Assembly: GCF_027484205.1 (NCBI RefSeq)
Contig: NZ_JAIXUB010000024.1
Span: 1 to 64,000 of the forward strand
Source of the DNA: Flavobacterium sp.
GTDB taxonomy: Bacteria > Bacteroidota > Bacteroidia > Flavobacteriales > Flavobacteriaceae
Direction of reading: 5' to 3'
DNA length: 64,000 nt
How positions within the stretch are numbered: the first letter of the stretch is position 1; each line of letters starts with the position of its first letter. This document shows positions 1 to 9,800 of the stretch, one piece after another. Made by a program: the position numbers and the translations under genes. Under the pieces are notes generated by a model. It had not been told where the DNA came from. It made no database searches and was given only the letters and a program-made list of their open reading frames with translations.

Positions 1-77
1 CCCATTCCGAACAGAGAAGTTAAGCCCGATTGCGCAGATGGTACTGCATAACTGTGGGAGAGTATGTCGCCGCCTTC
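1..77 (+). rRNA. rrf: 5S ribosomal RNA, 3' part
   Basis: The window opens inside a 5S rRNA gene. The conserved block CCCATTCCGAACAGAGAAGT is present, followed by the variable arm and the 3' segment GGGAGAGTATGTCGCCGCC that closes the molecule. The 5' third lies outside the window. A strong intrinsic terminator follows at once, so this is the end of an rRNA operon that enters from the left. The exact mature 3' end is uncertain by a few bases. Confidence 0.93.
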
Positions 78-83
78 TTTTTT

Positions 84-115
84 AAAAACCCTATCCAATA
101 TGGATAGGGTTTTTT
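84..115 (+). terminator. Terminator of the rRNA operon
   Basis: A perfect stem pairs AAAAACCCTATCC with GGATAGGGTTTTT around a five-base loop and ends in a T-run. It starts a few bases after the 5S gene. Confidence 0.9.
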
Positions 116-196
116 GTTTGTTGTAGAAAATATATCAAAAAAGAATATCTCTAAATGTTGATATTGCTTCTGTATAATTTTTGAAATGCTAATAAC

Positions 197-778
197 CTAT
201 CCATGAACGGTTTCAGATTTTCCGTAATTAGAGATTAACTCTCCTTCGAATTCCAACCATTCAGCCCAGCGTTTATCTACATCTACCTTTTCAGAATATT
301 TTCTAGCAAACTTTAAAAAGGTTGTGTAATGACCTGCTTCACTAATCATTAATTCTCTGTAGAATTCAGCTAATTTTTTATCTTCAATATTTTGAGATAA
401 TACTTTAAATCTCTCACAGCTTCTTGCTTCAATCATTGCCGAAAACAATAATCTATCAATAAAAGAGTCATTTCGGCTACCATCTTTTTTCATGAACTTG
501 AAAAGTTCATTCACATAATGGTCTTTTCTTTCTCTGCCTAATTTTAATCCGCGCTCCTTAATTATGTTGTGAACCATTTGGAAGTGTTCTATTTCTTCTT
601 TGGCTATTTCTAATAAATCAGTTACTAATTCTTCATGCTCTGAATTATAGGTTATTATTGTTATAATGTTGGTGGCTGCTTTTTGCTCACACCAAGCATG
701 ATCTGTTAGAATTTCTTCAATGTTTGATTCAACTATTGTTACCCATCTTGGGTCGGTTTTTAATTTTAGACCTAACAT
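197..778 (-). CDS. miaE: tRNA-(ms2io6A)-hydroxylase MiaE
   Basis: This 193-residue protein matches MiaE, a ferritin-like di-iron enzyme that hydroxylates the isopentenyl side chain of ms2i6A at position 37 of tRNAs reading U-starting codons. Visible metal-ligand motifs are E31 in the first helix, EEIEH at 61-65, EARSCERF around 117, and EAGH at 147-150; these fit the paired ExxH pattern of the fold. Length is usual for the family. It stands alone between the rRNA operon and a divergent glycosyltransferase with about 60 bases between the starts. The family assignment is strong; activity is inferred from the family. Confidence 0.88.
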   Translation of the reverse strand: MLGLKLKTDPRWVTIVESNIEEILTDHAWCEQKAATNIITIITYNSEHEELVTDLLEIAKEEIEHFQMVHNIIKERGLKLGRERKDHYVNELFKFMKKDGSRNDSFIDRLLFSAMIEARSCERFKVLSQNIEDKKLAEFYRELMISEAGHYTTFLKFARKYSEKVDVDKRWAEWLEFEGELISNYGKSETVHG

Positions 779-839
779 TTTTGTATAATTTTAATTTCTT
801 GTAAAATTAAATCTTTTCTTTGTAATTGTATTTGATATT

Positions 840-2075
840 ATGCTAAAATCTAAAATTTTATTAATTATTGGCTTTGTTTTGCCTGAACCTAAATCTTCAG
901 CAGCAGGTAGTAGAATGATGCAATTAATTCATCTATTCAAGAAAAATGGTTATGCAATAACTTTTGCCACTACGGCACAAAATTTTGAATTTTCAGAAGA
1001 TATTTTATCTTTAGGAGTTTTGGTAAGAACTATTGAATTGAATTCTTCAAGTTTTGATGAATTTGTAAAAGAATTAAATCCAGATATTGTTTTATTTGAT
1101 CGTTTTATGGTGGAAGAGCAGTTTGGATGGAGAGTTTCTGAAAGTTGTCCTGACGCAATGAAAATACTTGATACTGAGGATTTGCATTGTTTAAGACAAG
1201 CAAGACAATTAGCTGTTAAAGAAAATAGGGAATTCACTTTAGATGATTTATTTGCTGATGTTGCTAAAAGAGAAATTGCTAGTATTTTACGTTGTGATTT
1301 ATCGTTGATGGTTTCGGAATTTGAAATGGAATTACTTCAAAATCAGTTTAAGGTTTCAAAAGATTTATTGTTTTATATGCCAATTTTTGTAGAGCGGTTA
1401 TATGAAATTCCACCTTTTACAGAAAGAAATGATTTTGTTTTTATTGGAAATTTTCTTCACGAACCGAATTGGGATTGTGTGAAGTACTTGTCGGAAATCA
1501 TTTGGCCTTTACTAAACAAGAGATTACCTGAAGTTAAAATGTTAATTTATGGTGCTTATCCTTCACAAAAAGTTTTGGAGTTAAATAGACCAAAACAAAA
1601 TTTCTATATTAATGGTAGAGCTGATAATGCTTTAGAAGTGATAAAAAATGCTAAAGTAGTTTTGTCTCCAATTCGTTTTGGAGCAGGAATAAAAGGTAAA
1701 TTACTCGAAGCAATGCAATGTGGAACTCCAAGTATAACTTCATCTATTGGTGCTGAGGCTATGGCTGGAAATTTTGATTGGAATGGTTTTGTGAAAGATA
1801 ATCCGGTTGATTTTGTAGATGCGGCTGTTCAACTTTATGAAAATGAAAAATTGTGGCAACAATTTCAAGAAAATGGATTTGAAATAATAGAAAAACGTTT
1901 TAAAAAAGAATATTTTGAAAAAGATTTTGTCATTAAAATTAATTTGATTTCTGGAAATTTAAAACTACATAGAAATAATAATTTTATTGGTTCTATTTTA
2001 CAACATCATTTGCTTTCTAGTACTAAATATATGAGTAAATGGATTGAAGAAAAGAATAAGAAAGGTAGTTCTTAG
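840..2075 (+). CDS. Glycosyltransferase, GT4-like
   Basis: A 411-residue protein with GT-B architecture. The N-terminal half holds a glycine-poor Rossmann region (PEPKSSAAGSRMMQLIHLF). The C-terminal half has the nucleotide-sugar signature GAGIKGKLLEAMQCGTPSI followed by GAEAM, typical of group 1 (GT4-like) transferases. No signal peptide or membrane segment is seen, so it should act in the cytoplasm or at the inner membrane face on a cell-surface glycan. Acceptor and donor cannot be read from the sequence. It is not in an obvious polysaccharide cluster; its neighbours are miaE and the pyruvate dehydrogenase genes. Confidence 0.8.
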   Translation: MLKSKILLIIGFVLPEPKSSAAGSRMMQLIHLFKKNGYAITFATTAQNFEFSEDILSLGVLVRTIELNSSSFDEFVKELNPDIVLFDRFMVEEQFGWRVSESCPDAMKILDTEDLHCLRQARQLAVKENREFTLDDLFADVAKREIASILRCDLSLMVSEFEMELLQNQFKVSKDLLFYMPIFVERLYEIPPFTERNDFVFIGNFLHEPNWDCVKYLSEIIWPLLNKRLPEVKMLIYGAYPSQKVLELNRPKQNFYINGRADNALEVIKNAKVVLSPIRFGAGIKGKLLEAMQCGTPSITSSIGAEAMAGNFDWNGFVKDNPVDFVDAAVQLYENEKLWQQFQENGFEIIEKRFKKEYFEKDFVIKINLISGNLKLHRNNNFIGSILQHHLLSSTKYMSKWIEEKNKKGSS

Positions 2076-2104
2076 TAGTCTTATATTTATTCAATATAAA
2101 TCCT

Positions 2105-2192
2105 ATCTAGCCCTGATTGCAGTGGAAATCCTCGAAGAGATTGTAACGAAAAGCAGGAATTACCATCCCTAAAATGCCCAAACCTTTCGCTC
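2105..2192 (-). repeat. Dispersed intergenic element, copy A
   Basis: Read on the minus strand, this begins GAGCGAAAGGTTTGGGC, contains CCTGCTTTTCGTTACAATCT, then a short hairpin, and ends CTGCAATCAGGGCTAGAT. Two further copies lie at 16674-16772 and 61730-61826. This copy follows the T-run of the pdhC terminator directly. Its hairpin (AATCTC/GAGATT with one bulged G) differs in sequence from the hairpins of the other copies but still pairs. Function is unknown. Confidence 0.75.
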
Positions 2193-2224
2193 AAAAAAAA
2201 ACCTGCTCATTTCTGAACAGGTTT
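2193..2224 (-). terminator. Terminator of pdhC
   Basis: On the minus strand AAACCTG pairs with CAGGTTT around an inner stem with one mismatch, followed by nine T residues. It lies 20 bases after the pdhC stop codon. Confidence 0.75.
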
Positions 2225-2243
2225 GTTAATATAGTTTTTGTTA

Positions 2244-3851
2244 TTATGCTAACATTGTAACTGGATTTTCTAAGTAAGTTCTTAACGTTTGTAAGAATTG
2301 CGCACCTGTTGCTCCATCAACTGTTCTGTGATCGCAAGCAAGGGTAACTTTCATAGTGTTTCCTACTACAATTTGTCCGTTTCTTACTACAGGTTTTTCA
2401 ACAATTGCTCCTACAGAAAGTATAGCTGAATTTGGTTGATTTATAATTGATGTAAATTCAGTTATTCCAAACATTCCTAAATTAGAAACTGTAAAAGTAC
2501 TTCCTTCCATTTCTGCAGGTTGTAGTTTTTTGTTTTTTGCTCTTCCAGCAACATCTTTTACAGTAGAACCGATTTGAGATAAACTCATTTGATCTGCAAA
2601 TTTTAAAACAGGAACTACCAAACCATCTTCAACAGCAACAGCAACTCCAATATTTACATGGTGATGAATCGTTATTGCGTCATCAGCCCATTGTGAATTT
2701 ACTTTTGGATGTTTTTTTAATGCCATAGCACAAGCTTTGATAACCATATCATTGAATGAAACTTTGGTATCTGGAACTGTATTTATAGTAGCACGAGATT
2801 TCATAGCTTCGTCCATTGCTACTTCAATTGTTAAGTAGAAATGTGGTGCTGTGAAAATCGATTCCGAAAGACGTTTTGCGATAACTTTTCGCATAGTAGA
2901 ATTCGGTATTTTTTCTGAATAATTTTCTCCTGCTGGAACAAATGGTTTTACTGGAGTTGTAGTTGAAACTTCTGGTTGTGAAGTCGATTGTGAAGTAACT
3001 GATGCCGAAGCTGTAAAGTTCTCTACATCGCTTTTTATAATTCTACCATTTTCTCCCGAACCTTTTACTTGAGAAAGATTAATTCCTTTATCTTTTGCAA
3101 TTTGCTTTGCTAATGGAGAAGCAAAAACTCTTCCATTATCTGAACTCGTTGCTTCTTGAGTTGGTTGAGATGGAGCAACTGGAGCAGTAGTTTCAGTTTT
3201 TGGAACAACTGTTTCACCACCTTTTGAATAGTTTTCAGCTATTCCTGTAATATCAGTTCCTTCTGGACCAATAATTGCTAAAACGCTATCAACTGGTGCA
3301 GATTCACCTTCTTGAATTCCGATAAATAATAAAGTTCCTGCATTGAATGATTCAAATTCCATAGTTGCTTTATCAGTTTCGATTTCAGCAAGCATATCTC
3401 CTTCTTTTACTGAATCACCTACTTTTTTCAACCAAGTTGCAACTGTTCCAGTAGTCATTGTGTCACTTAAACGTGGCATTGTGATAACTTTTACACCTGC
3501 AGGAATTGCTACTGCTACTTGAGGAGCAGAAGCTATTGGAGTTTCATTAACAGGAGTAGTTTCAGCTTTTGGAGTAGAAGAACCACCTGATAACAAAGCA
3601 GAAATATCTTCGCCTTCTTTTCCAATGATGGCTAATAATGAATCTACAGGTGCTGTTTGACCAGCTTCAATTCCAATATGTAATAAAACACCAGAATTGA
3701 ATGATTCAAATTCCATTGTAGCTTTATCCGTTTCGATTTCAGCTAAAATATCACCTTCTTTAATTGTATCACCTACTTTTTTAAGCCATGTTGCAACAGT
3801 TCCTTCTGTCATAGTATCGCTCAAACGAGGCATTGTTATTATTGTTGCCAT
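2244..3851 (-). CDS. pdhC: Pyruvate dehydrogenase E2, dihydrolipoamide acetyltransferase
   Basis: This 535-residue acetyltransferase core of the pyruvate dehydrogenase complex moves acetyl groups from lipoyl-lysine to CoA. Two lipoyl domains are visible, each with ETDKATMEFE; the lipoylated lysines would be K43 and K161. Pro/Thr/Ala-rich linkers follow each. The E1/E3-binding domain lies near 243-276 (ASPLAKQIAKDKGINL). The catalytic domain fills the C-terminus, with the active-site DHRTVDG around H508. It sits 2 bases after pdhA in the same orientation, so E1-alpha and E2 should be co-transcribed. E1-beta and E3 are not in this window. Confidence 0.96.
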   Translation of the reverse strand: MATIITMPRLSDTMTEGTVATWLKKVGDTIKEGDILAEIETDKATMEFESFNSGVLLHIGIEAGQTAPVDSLLAIIGKEGEDISALLSGGSSTPKAETTPVNETPIASAPQVAVAIPAGVKVITMPRLSDTMTTGTVATWLKKVGDSVKEGDMLAEIETDKATMEFESFNAGTLLFIGIQEGESAPVDSVLAIIGPEGTDITGIAENYSKGGETVVPKTETTAPVAPSQPTQEATSSDNGRVFASPLAKQIAKDKGINLSQVKGSGENGRIIKSDVENFTASASVTSQSTSQPEVSTTTPVKPFVPAGENYSEKIPNSTMRKVIAKRLSESIFTAPHFYLTIEVAMDEAMKSRATINTVPDTKVSFNDMVIKACAMALKKHPKVNSQWADDAITIHHHVNIGVAVAVEDGLVVPVLKFADQMSLSQIGSTVKDVAGRAKNKKLQPAEMEGSTFTVSNLGMFGITEFTSIINQPNSAILSVGAIVEKPVVRNGQIVVGNTMKVTLACDHRTVDGATGAQFLQTLRTYLENPVTMLA

Positions 3852-3853
3852 AA

Positions 3854-4852
3854 TTATAATCTATGAGGAATGAAAGGATAATTTTCTTGTTCGTAAACCA
3901 CATCGTATAATTGTGGTGCTTCTGGGAAAGGAGATTCTTCAGCAAATTTTTCGCATTCATCTACTAAGTTTTTAACTCTTTCGTCCATTGCTTCAATTTC
4001 TGCATCAGTTGCATATCCTTTTTCTTTGATAATATCAAGTACTTGAGTAATTGGGTCGATTTTTTTGTATTCTTCAACTTCTTCTTTAGTTCTGTATAGT
4101 TGAGCATCTGACATAGAGTGACCTCTATAACGGTACGTTTTCATTTCTAAAAAAGTTGGTCCGTCACCACGACGAGCTCTGTCAATTGCTTCTTGCATAG
4201 CTTCAGCAACTTTTACAGGATTCATTCCGTCAACTGGTCCACAAGGCATTTCGTATCCTAAACCAAGTTTCCAAATATCAGTATGATTTGCTGTTCTTTC
4301 AACTGAAGTTCCCATTGCATATCCATTATTTTCACAAATGAATACCACCGGAAGTTTCCAATTCATAGCCATGTTAAAAGCTTCGTGAAGTGAACCTTGA
4401 CGTGCAGCACCATCACCAAAATAAGTTAAGGTAACTCCACCAGTTTCAAAATATTTATCAGCAAATGCCATTCCAGCACCTACTGGAATTTGAGCGCCCA
4501 CAATACCATGACCACCATAAAATCCATGCTCTTTTGAGAAGATATGCATAGAACCACCCATTCCTTTTGAAGTTCCTGTTACTTTACCGTAAAGCTCTGC
4601 CATTACTTTTTTAGGATCAACTCCCATTGCTATTGGCTGAACGTGATTACGATAAGCTGTAATCATTTTGTCTTTAGATAAGTCCATGGCATGAATTGCT
4701 CCAGCTAGAACTGCTTCTTGACCATTATATAAATGTAAAAATCCTCTAACTTTTTGTTGAATATATACAGCGGCTAATTTGTCTTCAAATTTTCTCCAAA
4801 ACTGCATTTCTTCATACCATTGAAGGTAAGTTTCTTTTGTAATTGGTTTCAT
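3854..4852 (-). CDS. pdhA: Pyruvate dehydrogenase E1 component, alpha subunit
   Basis: This 332-residue protein is the thiamine-diphosphate-binding alpha half of heterotetrameric pyruvate dehydrogenase. The ThDP motif runs from GDGAARQG at 146 to ENNGYAMG at 174. Also visible is YRYRGHSMSD, the conserved C-terminal loop of E1-alpha proteins. The partner beta subunit must be encoded elsewhere. The gene is first in a pdhA-pdhC operon, and a TAnnTTTG promoter box lies about 85 bases upstream. A branched-chain keto acid E1-alpha is the alternative, but linkage to a two-lipoyl E2 favours pyruvate. Confidence 0.94.
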   Translation of the reverse strand: MKPITKETYLQWYEEMQFWRKFEDKLAAVYIQQKVRGFLHLYNGQEAVLAGAIHAMDLSKDKMITAYRNHVQPIAMGVDPKKVMAELYGKVTGTSKGMGGSMHIFSKEHGFYGGHGIVGAQIPVGAGMAFADKYFETGGVTLTYFGDGAARQGSLHEAFNMAMNWKLPVVFICENNGYAMGTSVERTANHTDIWKLGLGYEMPCGPVDGMNPVKVAEAMQEAIDRARRGDGPTFLEMKTYRYRGHSMSDAQLYRTKEEVEEYKKIDPITQVLDIIKEKGYATDAEIEAMDERVKNLVDECEKFAEESPFPEAPQLYDVVYEQENYPFIPHRL

Positions 4853-4936
4853 TTTTTAATGAATTACGTTGATTAAATATATTGTAATCGTATCACAATT
4901 GCTAATTATCAAATTAGTGTTCCGACACTTCGGAAG

Positions 4937-4944
4937 CAAAAGTA
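4937..4944 (-). promoter_or_regulatory. -7 box of the pdhA promoter
   Basis: On the minus strand this reads TACTTTTG, a full match to the Bacteroidota -7 consensus TAnnTTTG. Only a TTT is found at the expected -33 position 19 bases upstream. It would give a leader of roughly 80 bases. Confidence 0.45.
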
Positions 4945-5036
4945 AGATATTGATAGTAGATGTAAAAATAATTCAGAATTAAAATAGCATTTTTTAATAA
5001 CTGTTTATTCTTAAATGTCAACTATATCGTTATAGC

Positions 5037-5519
5037 TTACAAGGATGTTTTGTCAAATGAAAGTGGCAATAAATTATTTATTGAATTTGACTTATATACT
5101 TCGCCTGATTCACCCATAAAATAGATTTCAATAGGTGTGTCTTGTTTAAATTCATACTCAGCAATGGATTGTCGGCATGCGCCACAAGGTGGAATAGGTG
5201 ATAAGGTTGGGTTTGTGTCCGATGCTGCTGTGATTGCTAATTTGATAATTTTGGCATTTGGATAAATTGCTCCTGCTTGAAAAATAGCAACTCGCTCAGC
5301 ACATAAGCCAGATGGATATGCTGCATTTTCTTGATTGGAACCTAAAACAATTTTACCATTATCTAACAATATTGCTGCTCCAACTCTAAATTTTGAATAA
5401 GGTGCGTATGCATTTTTTCTAGTTTCAATGGCTTGATTCATTAAAGATTGAATTTCACTCGGTAATTCATTAATCCCATTGAAAACTGAAATTGTAGTGT
5501 TAATGTTTATTTCTTTCAT
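5037..5519 (-). CDS. cdd: Cytidine deaminase
   Basis: A 160-residue zinc enzyme that deaminates cytidine and deoxycytidine to uridine forms in pyrimidine salvage. The zinc and catalytic motifs are CAERVAIF with C73 and E75, and PCGACRQ with C112 and C115. Three cysteine ligands mark the small homotetrameric class. An FRVGAAI block near 45 is also typical. The gene starts 13 bases after the porV terminator, so it is probably transcribed from its own promoter or by readthrough. Confidence 0.93.
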   Translation of the reverse strand: MKEININTTISVFNGINELPSEIQSLMNQAIETRKNAYAPYSKFRVGAAILLDNGKIVLGSNQENAAYPSGLCAERVAIFQAGAIYPNAKIIKLAITAASDTNPTLSPIPPCGACRQSIAEYEFKQDTPIEIYFMGESGEVYKSNSINNLLPLSFDKTSL

Positions 5520-5531
5520 TATATATAGAGG

Positions 5532-5566
5532 AAAAAAAATCCAAATTCCTTTAAGAAATTTGGATT
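5532..5566 (-). terminator. Terminator of porV
   Basis: On the minus strand a perfect 10-base stem AATCCAAATT/AATTTGGATT is followed by eight T residues. It lies between the porV stop and the cdd start. Confidence 0.85.
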
Positions 5567-5586
5567 GTTATTTAATTTATAAAATT

Positions 5587-6756
5587 CTAATATTCGTCAT
5601 ACTTATCACCAAAATTAAATGTAAGTGAAAAACGTAATGTGTTTTCTAATGGGTTTTTAACTTTTGAAGCTGAAAATAAATAAGAAACATCAACTTTAAC
5701 CACATTGTATTTAAAACCTGCTCCAAGTGAGAAAAATTTTCTTGCTCCTTTTAAAGGACTTTCGTTGAAATAACCTAAACGCATTGCAAACGAATCTTGA
5801 TATGAATATTCAGCTCCAACAGAGTAAGTAAATTCTTTTAACTCTTCTGAAAAACCATCTGGCGCATCTCCAAATGATTTGAAAATTCCTGAAACCCAAC
5901 TAATTTTTCTGTAGTTTTCATTATTTTCATTTCTTTCTTCTGTTGTAATTGTACCATCTCCATCTAAATCTGGATCTTGTGGCGTTGGTACCAATAATTT
6001 AGTAAATTCAACGCTTGTTGATACTTTATTATATTCATCTAAAATAAAATCAAAACCTCCACCTAAACGCATATTTGCTGGTAGGAAGTTTGTACTAAAT
6101 TCATCGTTGTCATAACTAATTTTAGGTCCTAAATTTTGAAAATTAAATCCTAAACGGTATTTACCATTAAATTCATTGAAAGCAATTTCTTCAGATTGAA
6201 AGAAACCTGCAATATCCACAGCAAAAGTACTTCCTGGTTTTGCATCAGTACTTGCATCAGCAATTTTTAAATTGGAACGAACATATCTTCCTGCAACAGC
6301 CATAGCAAATCGCTCACTTAATTGAAGTGAGTACGAACCATCTAAAGCTAATTCATTTGGTTTTACAATATTTGGTACATCGTCAAAATTTTCTCTAAGT
6401 TCAATTTCTCCCAAACCAAAATAACGTAAACTAACACCAAAAGCACTTCTTCCTTCAGCACCAAATCTGTTATAATAATTTACTTGACCTAATGAAATGT
6501 CATTTACAAGTTGAGTTAAATATGGAGTATAACTTACTGAAAACCCTTGTTTGTCTAATGCAAATGCATATTTTGCAGGATTCCATTGTTGCGAATAATT
6601 ATCAGCTGATGTTGCTACACCTTGATCTGCTAAACCTGCAGCTCGTGCATCAGCAGCTACAAGAAGAAACGGAACACCTGTAGTTATTACTCTATCTTGG
6701 GCTTTTACAATTTGAGTTGTTACTAATAAAAGTAACGCTATTGAAATCTTTTTCAT
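5587..6756 (-). CDS. porV: Type IX secretion outer membrane protein PorV (LptO)
   Basis: This 389-residue outer membrane beta-barrel of the FadL-like fold has a signal peptide ending near KAQ (residue 20). The start of the mature protein, PFLLVAADARAAGLADQGVA, is a hallmark of PorV. In the type IX system PorV collects cargo from the translocon and passes it to the sortase PorU. It is followed by a strong terminator. It lies 44 bases after porU on the same strand, so porU and porV form an operon, matching their known functional complex. Aromatic residues alternate through the barrel, and the chain ends in a short hydrophobic and charged tail. Confidence 0.94.
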   Translation of the reverse strand: MKKISIALLLLVTTQIVKAQDRVITTGVPFLLVAADARAAGLADQGVATSADNYSQQWNPAKYAFALDKQGFSVSYTPYLTQLVNDISLGQVNYYNRFGAEGRSAFGVSLRYFGLGEIELRENFDDVPNIVKPNELALDGSYSLQLSERFAMAVAGRYVRSNLKIADASTDAKPGSTFAVDIAGFFQSEEIAFNEFNGKYRLGFNFQNLGPKISYDNDEFSTNFLPANMRLGGGFDFILDEYNKVSTSVEFTKLLVPTPQDPDLDGDGTITTEERNENNENYRKISWVSGIFKSFGDAPDGFSEELKEFTYSVGAEYSYQDSFAMRLGYFNESPLKGARKFFSLGAGFKYNVVKVDVSYLFSASKVKNPLENTLRFSLTFNFGDKYDEY

Positions 6757-6800
6757 TCTTAATTTTTTTCAAAAAATAATTAAACAAATATAGTATTTTA

Positions 6801-9800
6801 TTAGAGGATTACAAGTTTTTCAATTTTTTCTGATTTTTTATTTGTCAGAGTTGATTTTACTGTAAGCTTATAAATATATACACCTTTACCAATTTTATCA
6901 CCAAAATCGTCTTTTCCATCCCAAGTAATTTCTCTAGAAAGAAATCCTTCTGTAATAACAGATTGGTTTATTGTTTTTACAATTTTACCGGTAATAGTCA
7001 ATATTTGCACTTGAACGTCTAAGGGTTCAAATGGACGATTATGAGTAAACCAAAATTGGGTATAACTTACAAACGGATTAGGATAATTTAAAACATTTTT
7101 CAATGTCAATGACTCGTCACCAACAACCATAAATTTAATTTCTGCTGAGATGAAGTTGTTATAAACATCCCAACATTTGAACGTAATTGTATGCAAACCA
7201 ACTGATAAATTTCTAAATGGGAATCTAATTTTTCCTTTTGTGAAATCATCTAATTCTGTTTCGTAATAATCATTTAAGATGTAGGGATTACTTTCGTCAC
7301 CATCTAAAATGGCTACAATATCGTGACCAATTCCACTTGCAGTATTAATTCCGTGTTCATCTTCAACAAATGCTAGGAAAAAAGGAGATTGATTTGTAAT
7401 TCCTCCATCAATAAATGTTTCGTCATTCATGTATAAACGAACTTTTGGTGGAGTGTTATCTGCTACTGCTGAAGTATTTATTCCGCCAATTTTTATATCA
7501 GTGTTGTAACCAGTTTTGTCTAGTAAAATTTCATTTCGTTTTGCATAAAAGCTAATTCTACCATTTCCAACAGGAATTTTTATGTCTTTTGGAACTACAA
7601 ATCCAAATTCAAATTTTCCATTATTTACGGAAGCGTTACCTCTAAAAATAGTTTCTCCAAGATTTGTAAAGTTCATAGAGGGACTATTTCCATCATTATT
7701 GAAAGTTGATTTAGAATAGTTTTTGTCAAAAATGTTAACAGCTAATTCGCCATTGTATGTTGGTATTAAATTCCCTAGTTCATCACGAACTTCGCCCGAT
7801 AGTTTTACATAAGCAAGTGCTTGAAAATCTACTATTGGATCAGAAATAGCAACATCATTTACTTTTGTTAAAACTACTCTTGGTCTTGGGATAGCAAGCA
7901 TTAAAGCTGGATCGCCTAAAAGTAAAACTACTCTTGAGGATGAATTATTAAAACTTGCATTTTTTGATAATCGTAATGCCTCTCCAATTGATGGATAAAC
8001 ATCTGATCCGTAAGAAAATAATTCTTGGGCTATTTTGTCGTTTAAAATTTCTGCGGAACCTTGACCTATAGAGCGTATAGTTGTTAACATGGCAATTGCT
8101 CCACCTGTTGGATTCCAAAAAGTATATTCTCCTGCTGTAGGTCGTAAAGGGTTGTCAAATCTTGAAAACTCACAAGTTATGGTAATAAATAATGGATATT
8201 TATATTGATTGTTAAAGTTTGAACCATCAAATTTATCCCAAATACGTTCTCCAGTTAGTCCGTCCTCACCACCATGACCAAGATAATTAAAAACTAAAGC
8301 TCCTTTTTCAAAGGCGTTTTTGATATCTTCTTTTGCTTCAGGATATCTACTTCCACCAGCAGTGGTCATTTGTTGATAAGAGTCTAAAAATATTTTTTTG
8401 TAATTAATAAATGGTTTTTGTGTATGAATTACATTAGTAAGATTATCCTGTTTAGATTGTAATGTAACATCAGAAGATTTATCAGAATCATCGGAAATAG
8501 AAACATAATTGTTTCTCCAGTTTCCATAAGATTTCAAATCATGATATTCAATTACTTTATTAACCATTTCTTCAGCTTGCTGAGTCGACGAAACAATCAT
8601 TCTTCCTACAGCAATATCGACATCGCCATTTGTCAGTTCAACATCACCTTCGTTGTCATTCATTAAACCAAAAAAATCATCAGATGCAAATGACGCTTCA
8701 CCCGATGTATAACTGTTAGTTGCATGATAGATAGGAACATTGTTTGTGTTTCCTGATATTCTGTCTTTAAAGTCGTAAGAAGCATCTCCAAACAGATTCA
8801 AATATTTTACTCTTTTGCTTGGTTGAGACGCATTTTGATAAACATATTTAACAAAATTTCTGATGGCTCCAATGTCTTGTTTTCCTGAAGAAAATTCTTG
8901 ATAAATATTTTCAAGATTAACAACTTTTACATTTAATTGAGAATAATTTCTGTGGAAAGTAGCAAGTTTTTCTGCTTGTGAGTTAAATTCTGTTGGAGTA
9001 ATAATTAAGTAATCAATATCTTTAAAACTAGAAGAACCATCATTAAAAATTGTTCCTTTTAAATTTTGATTTGCTACAGATGATTTGGATTCCTTTAAAG
9101 GTGTATAAAAATCACTAGGGTCAACTGCTATAAATTTGCGAATTTCACCTAAGGTTGTTTTAAATGAGAAATTGCTTGCGCCAGAATTTGTATATTTTCC
9201 AACATTATAAATATCAGTAATATCCCAAATTTGACTGATACTTGCAGCATTTGAAATAGAATATTCACCAATGCCGGTCAATGAACTTGCATCATTATAT
9301 TGAAATCTAAATTGTTTGTTATATCCTGTTAGATTTCTTTTAGCTCTAATAATTATGTAGTCTAAATATGCTTTTGATGCTGGAACGCCATTATTGTCGT
9401 ATGTAATTTTAACATTATAATCTTCGGATGCATTAATATTTGAAAATAAATAATTGTGATTTGCTTCAATTCCAGAGTTTTCAGCAATTCCAGTTATTGA
9501 AATTGGACTTAGAGATTGTCCGTTTATATTAACTGCAAAATTTGTATCGACAAAGGAAATTCCGCCTACATGAATTTCAACACTTGCTTGAGAAGATGTT
9601 ATAGCATTTTCAAAAGTAAATTCAAACTCTTGTTCGTTTTCTGAACTGAAAGATTCGCCAAACCAAACTCTACCAAGTTTCCCCATATTGTTTAGGTCTT
9701 TTTCGTGGAATTGCAAATCATCAAAACTAGTTATCGTTGTAGATGAAGTTCCTGTAGGTTGTGAGATTTCAGAAATTCTTTTACCATCAAGTCCATCTAC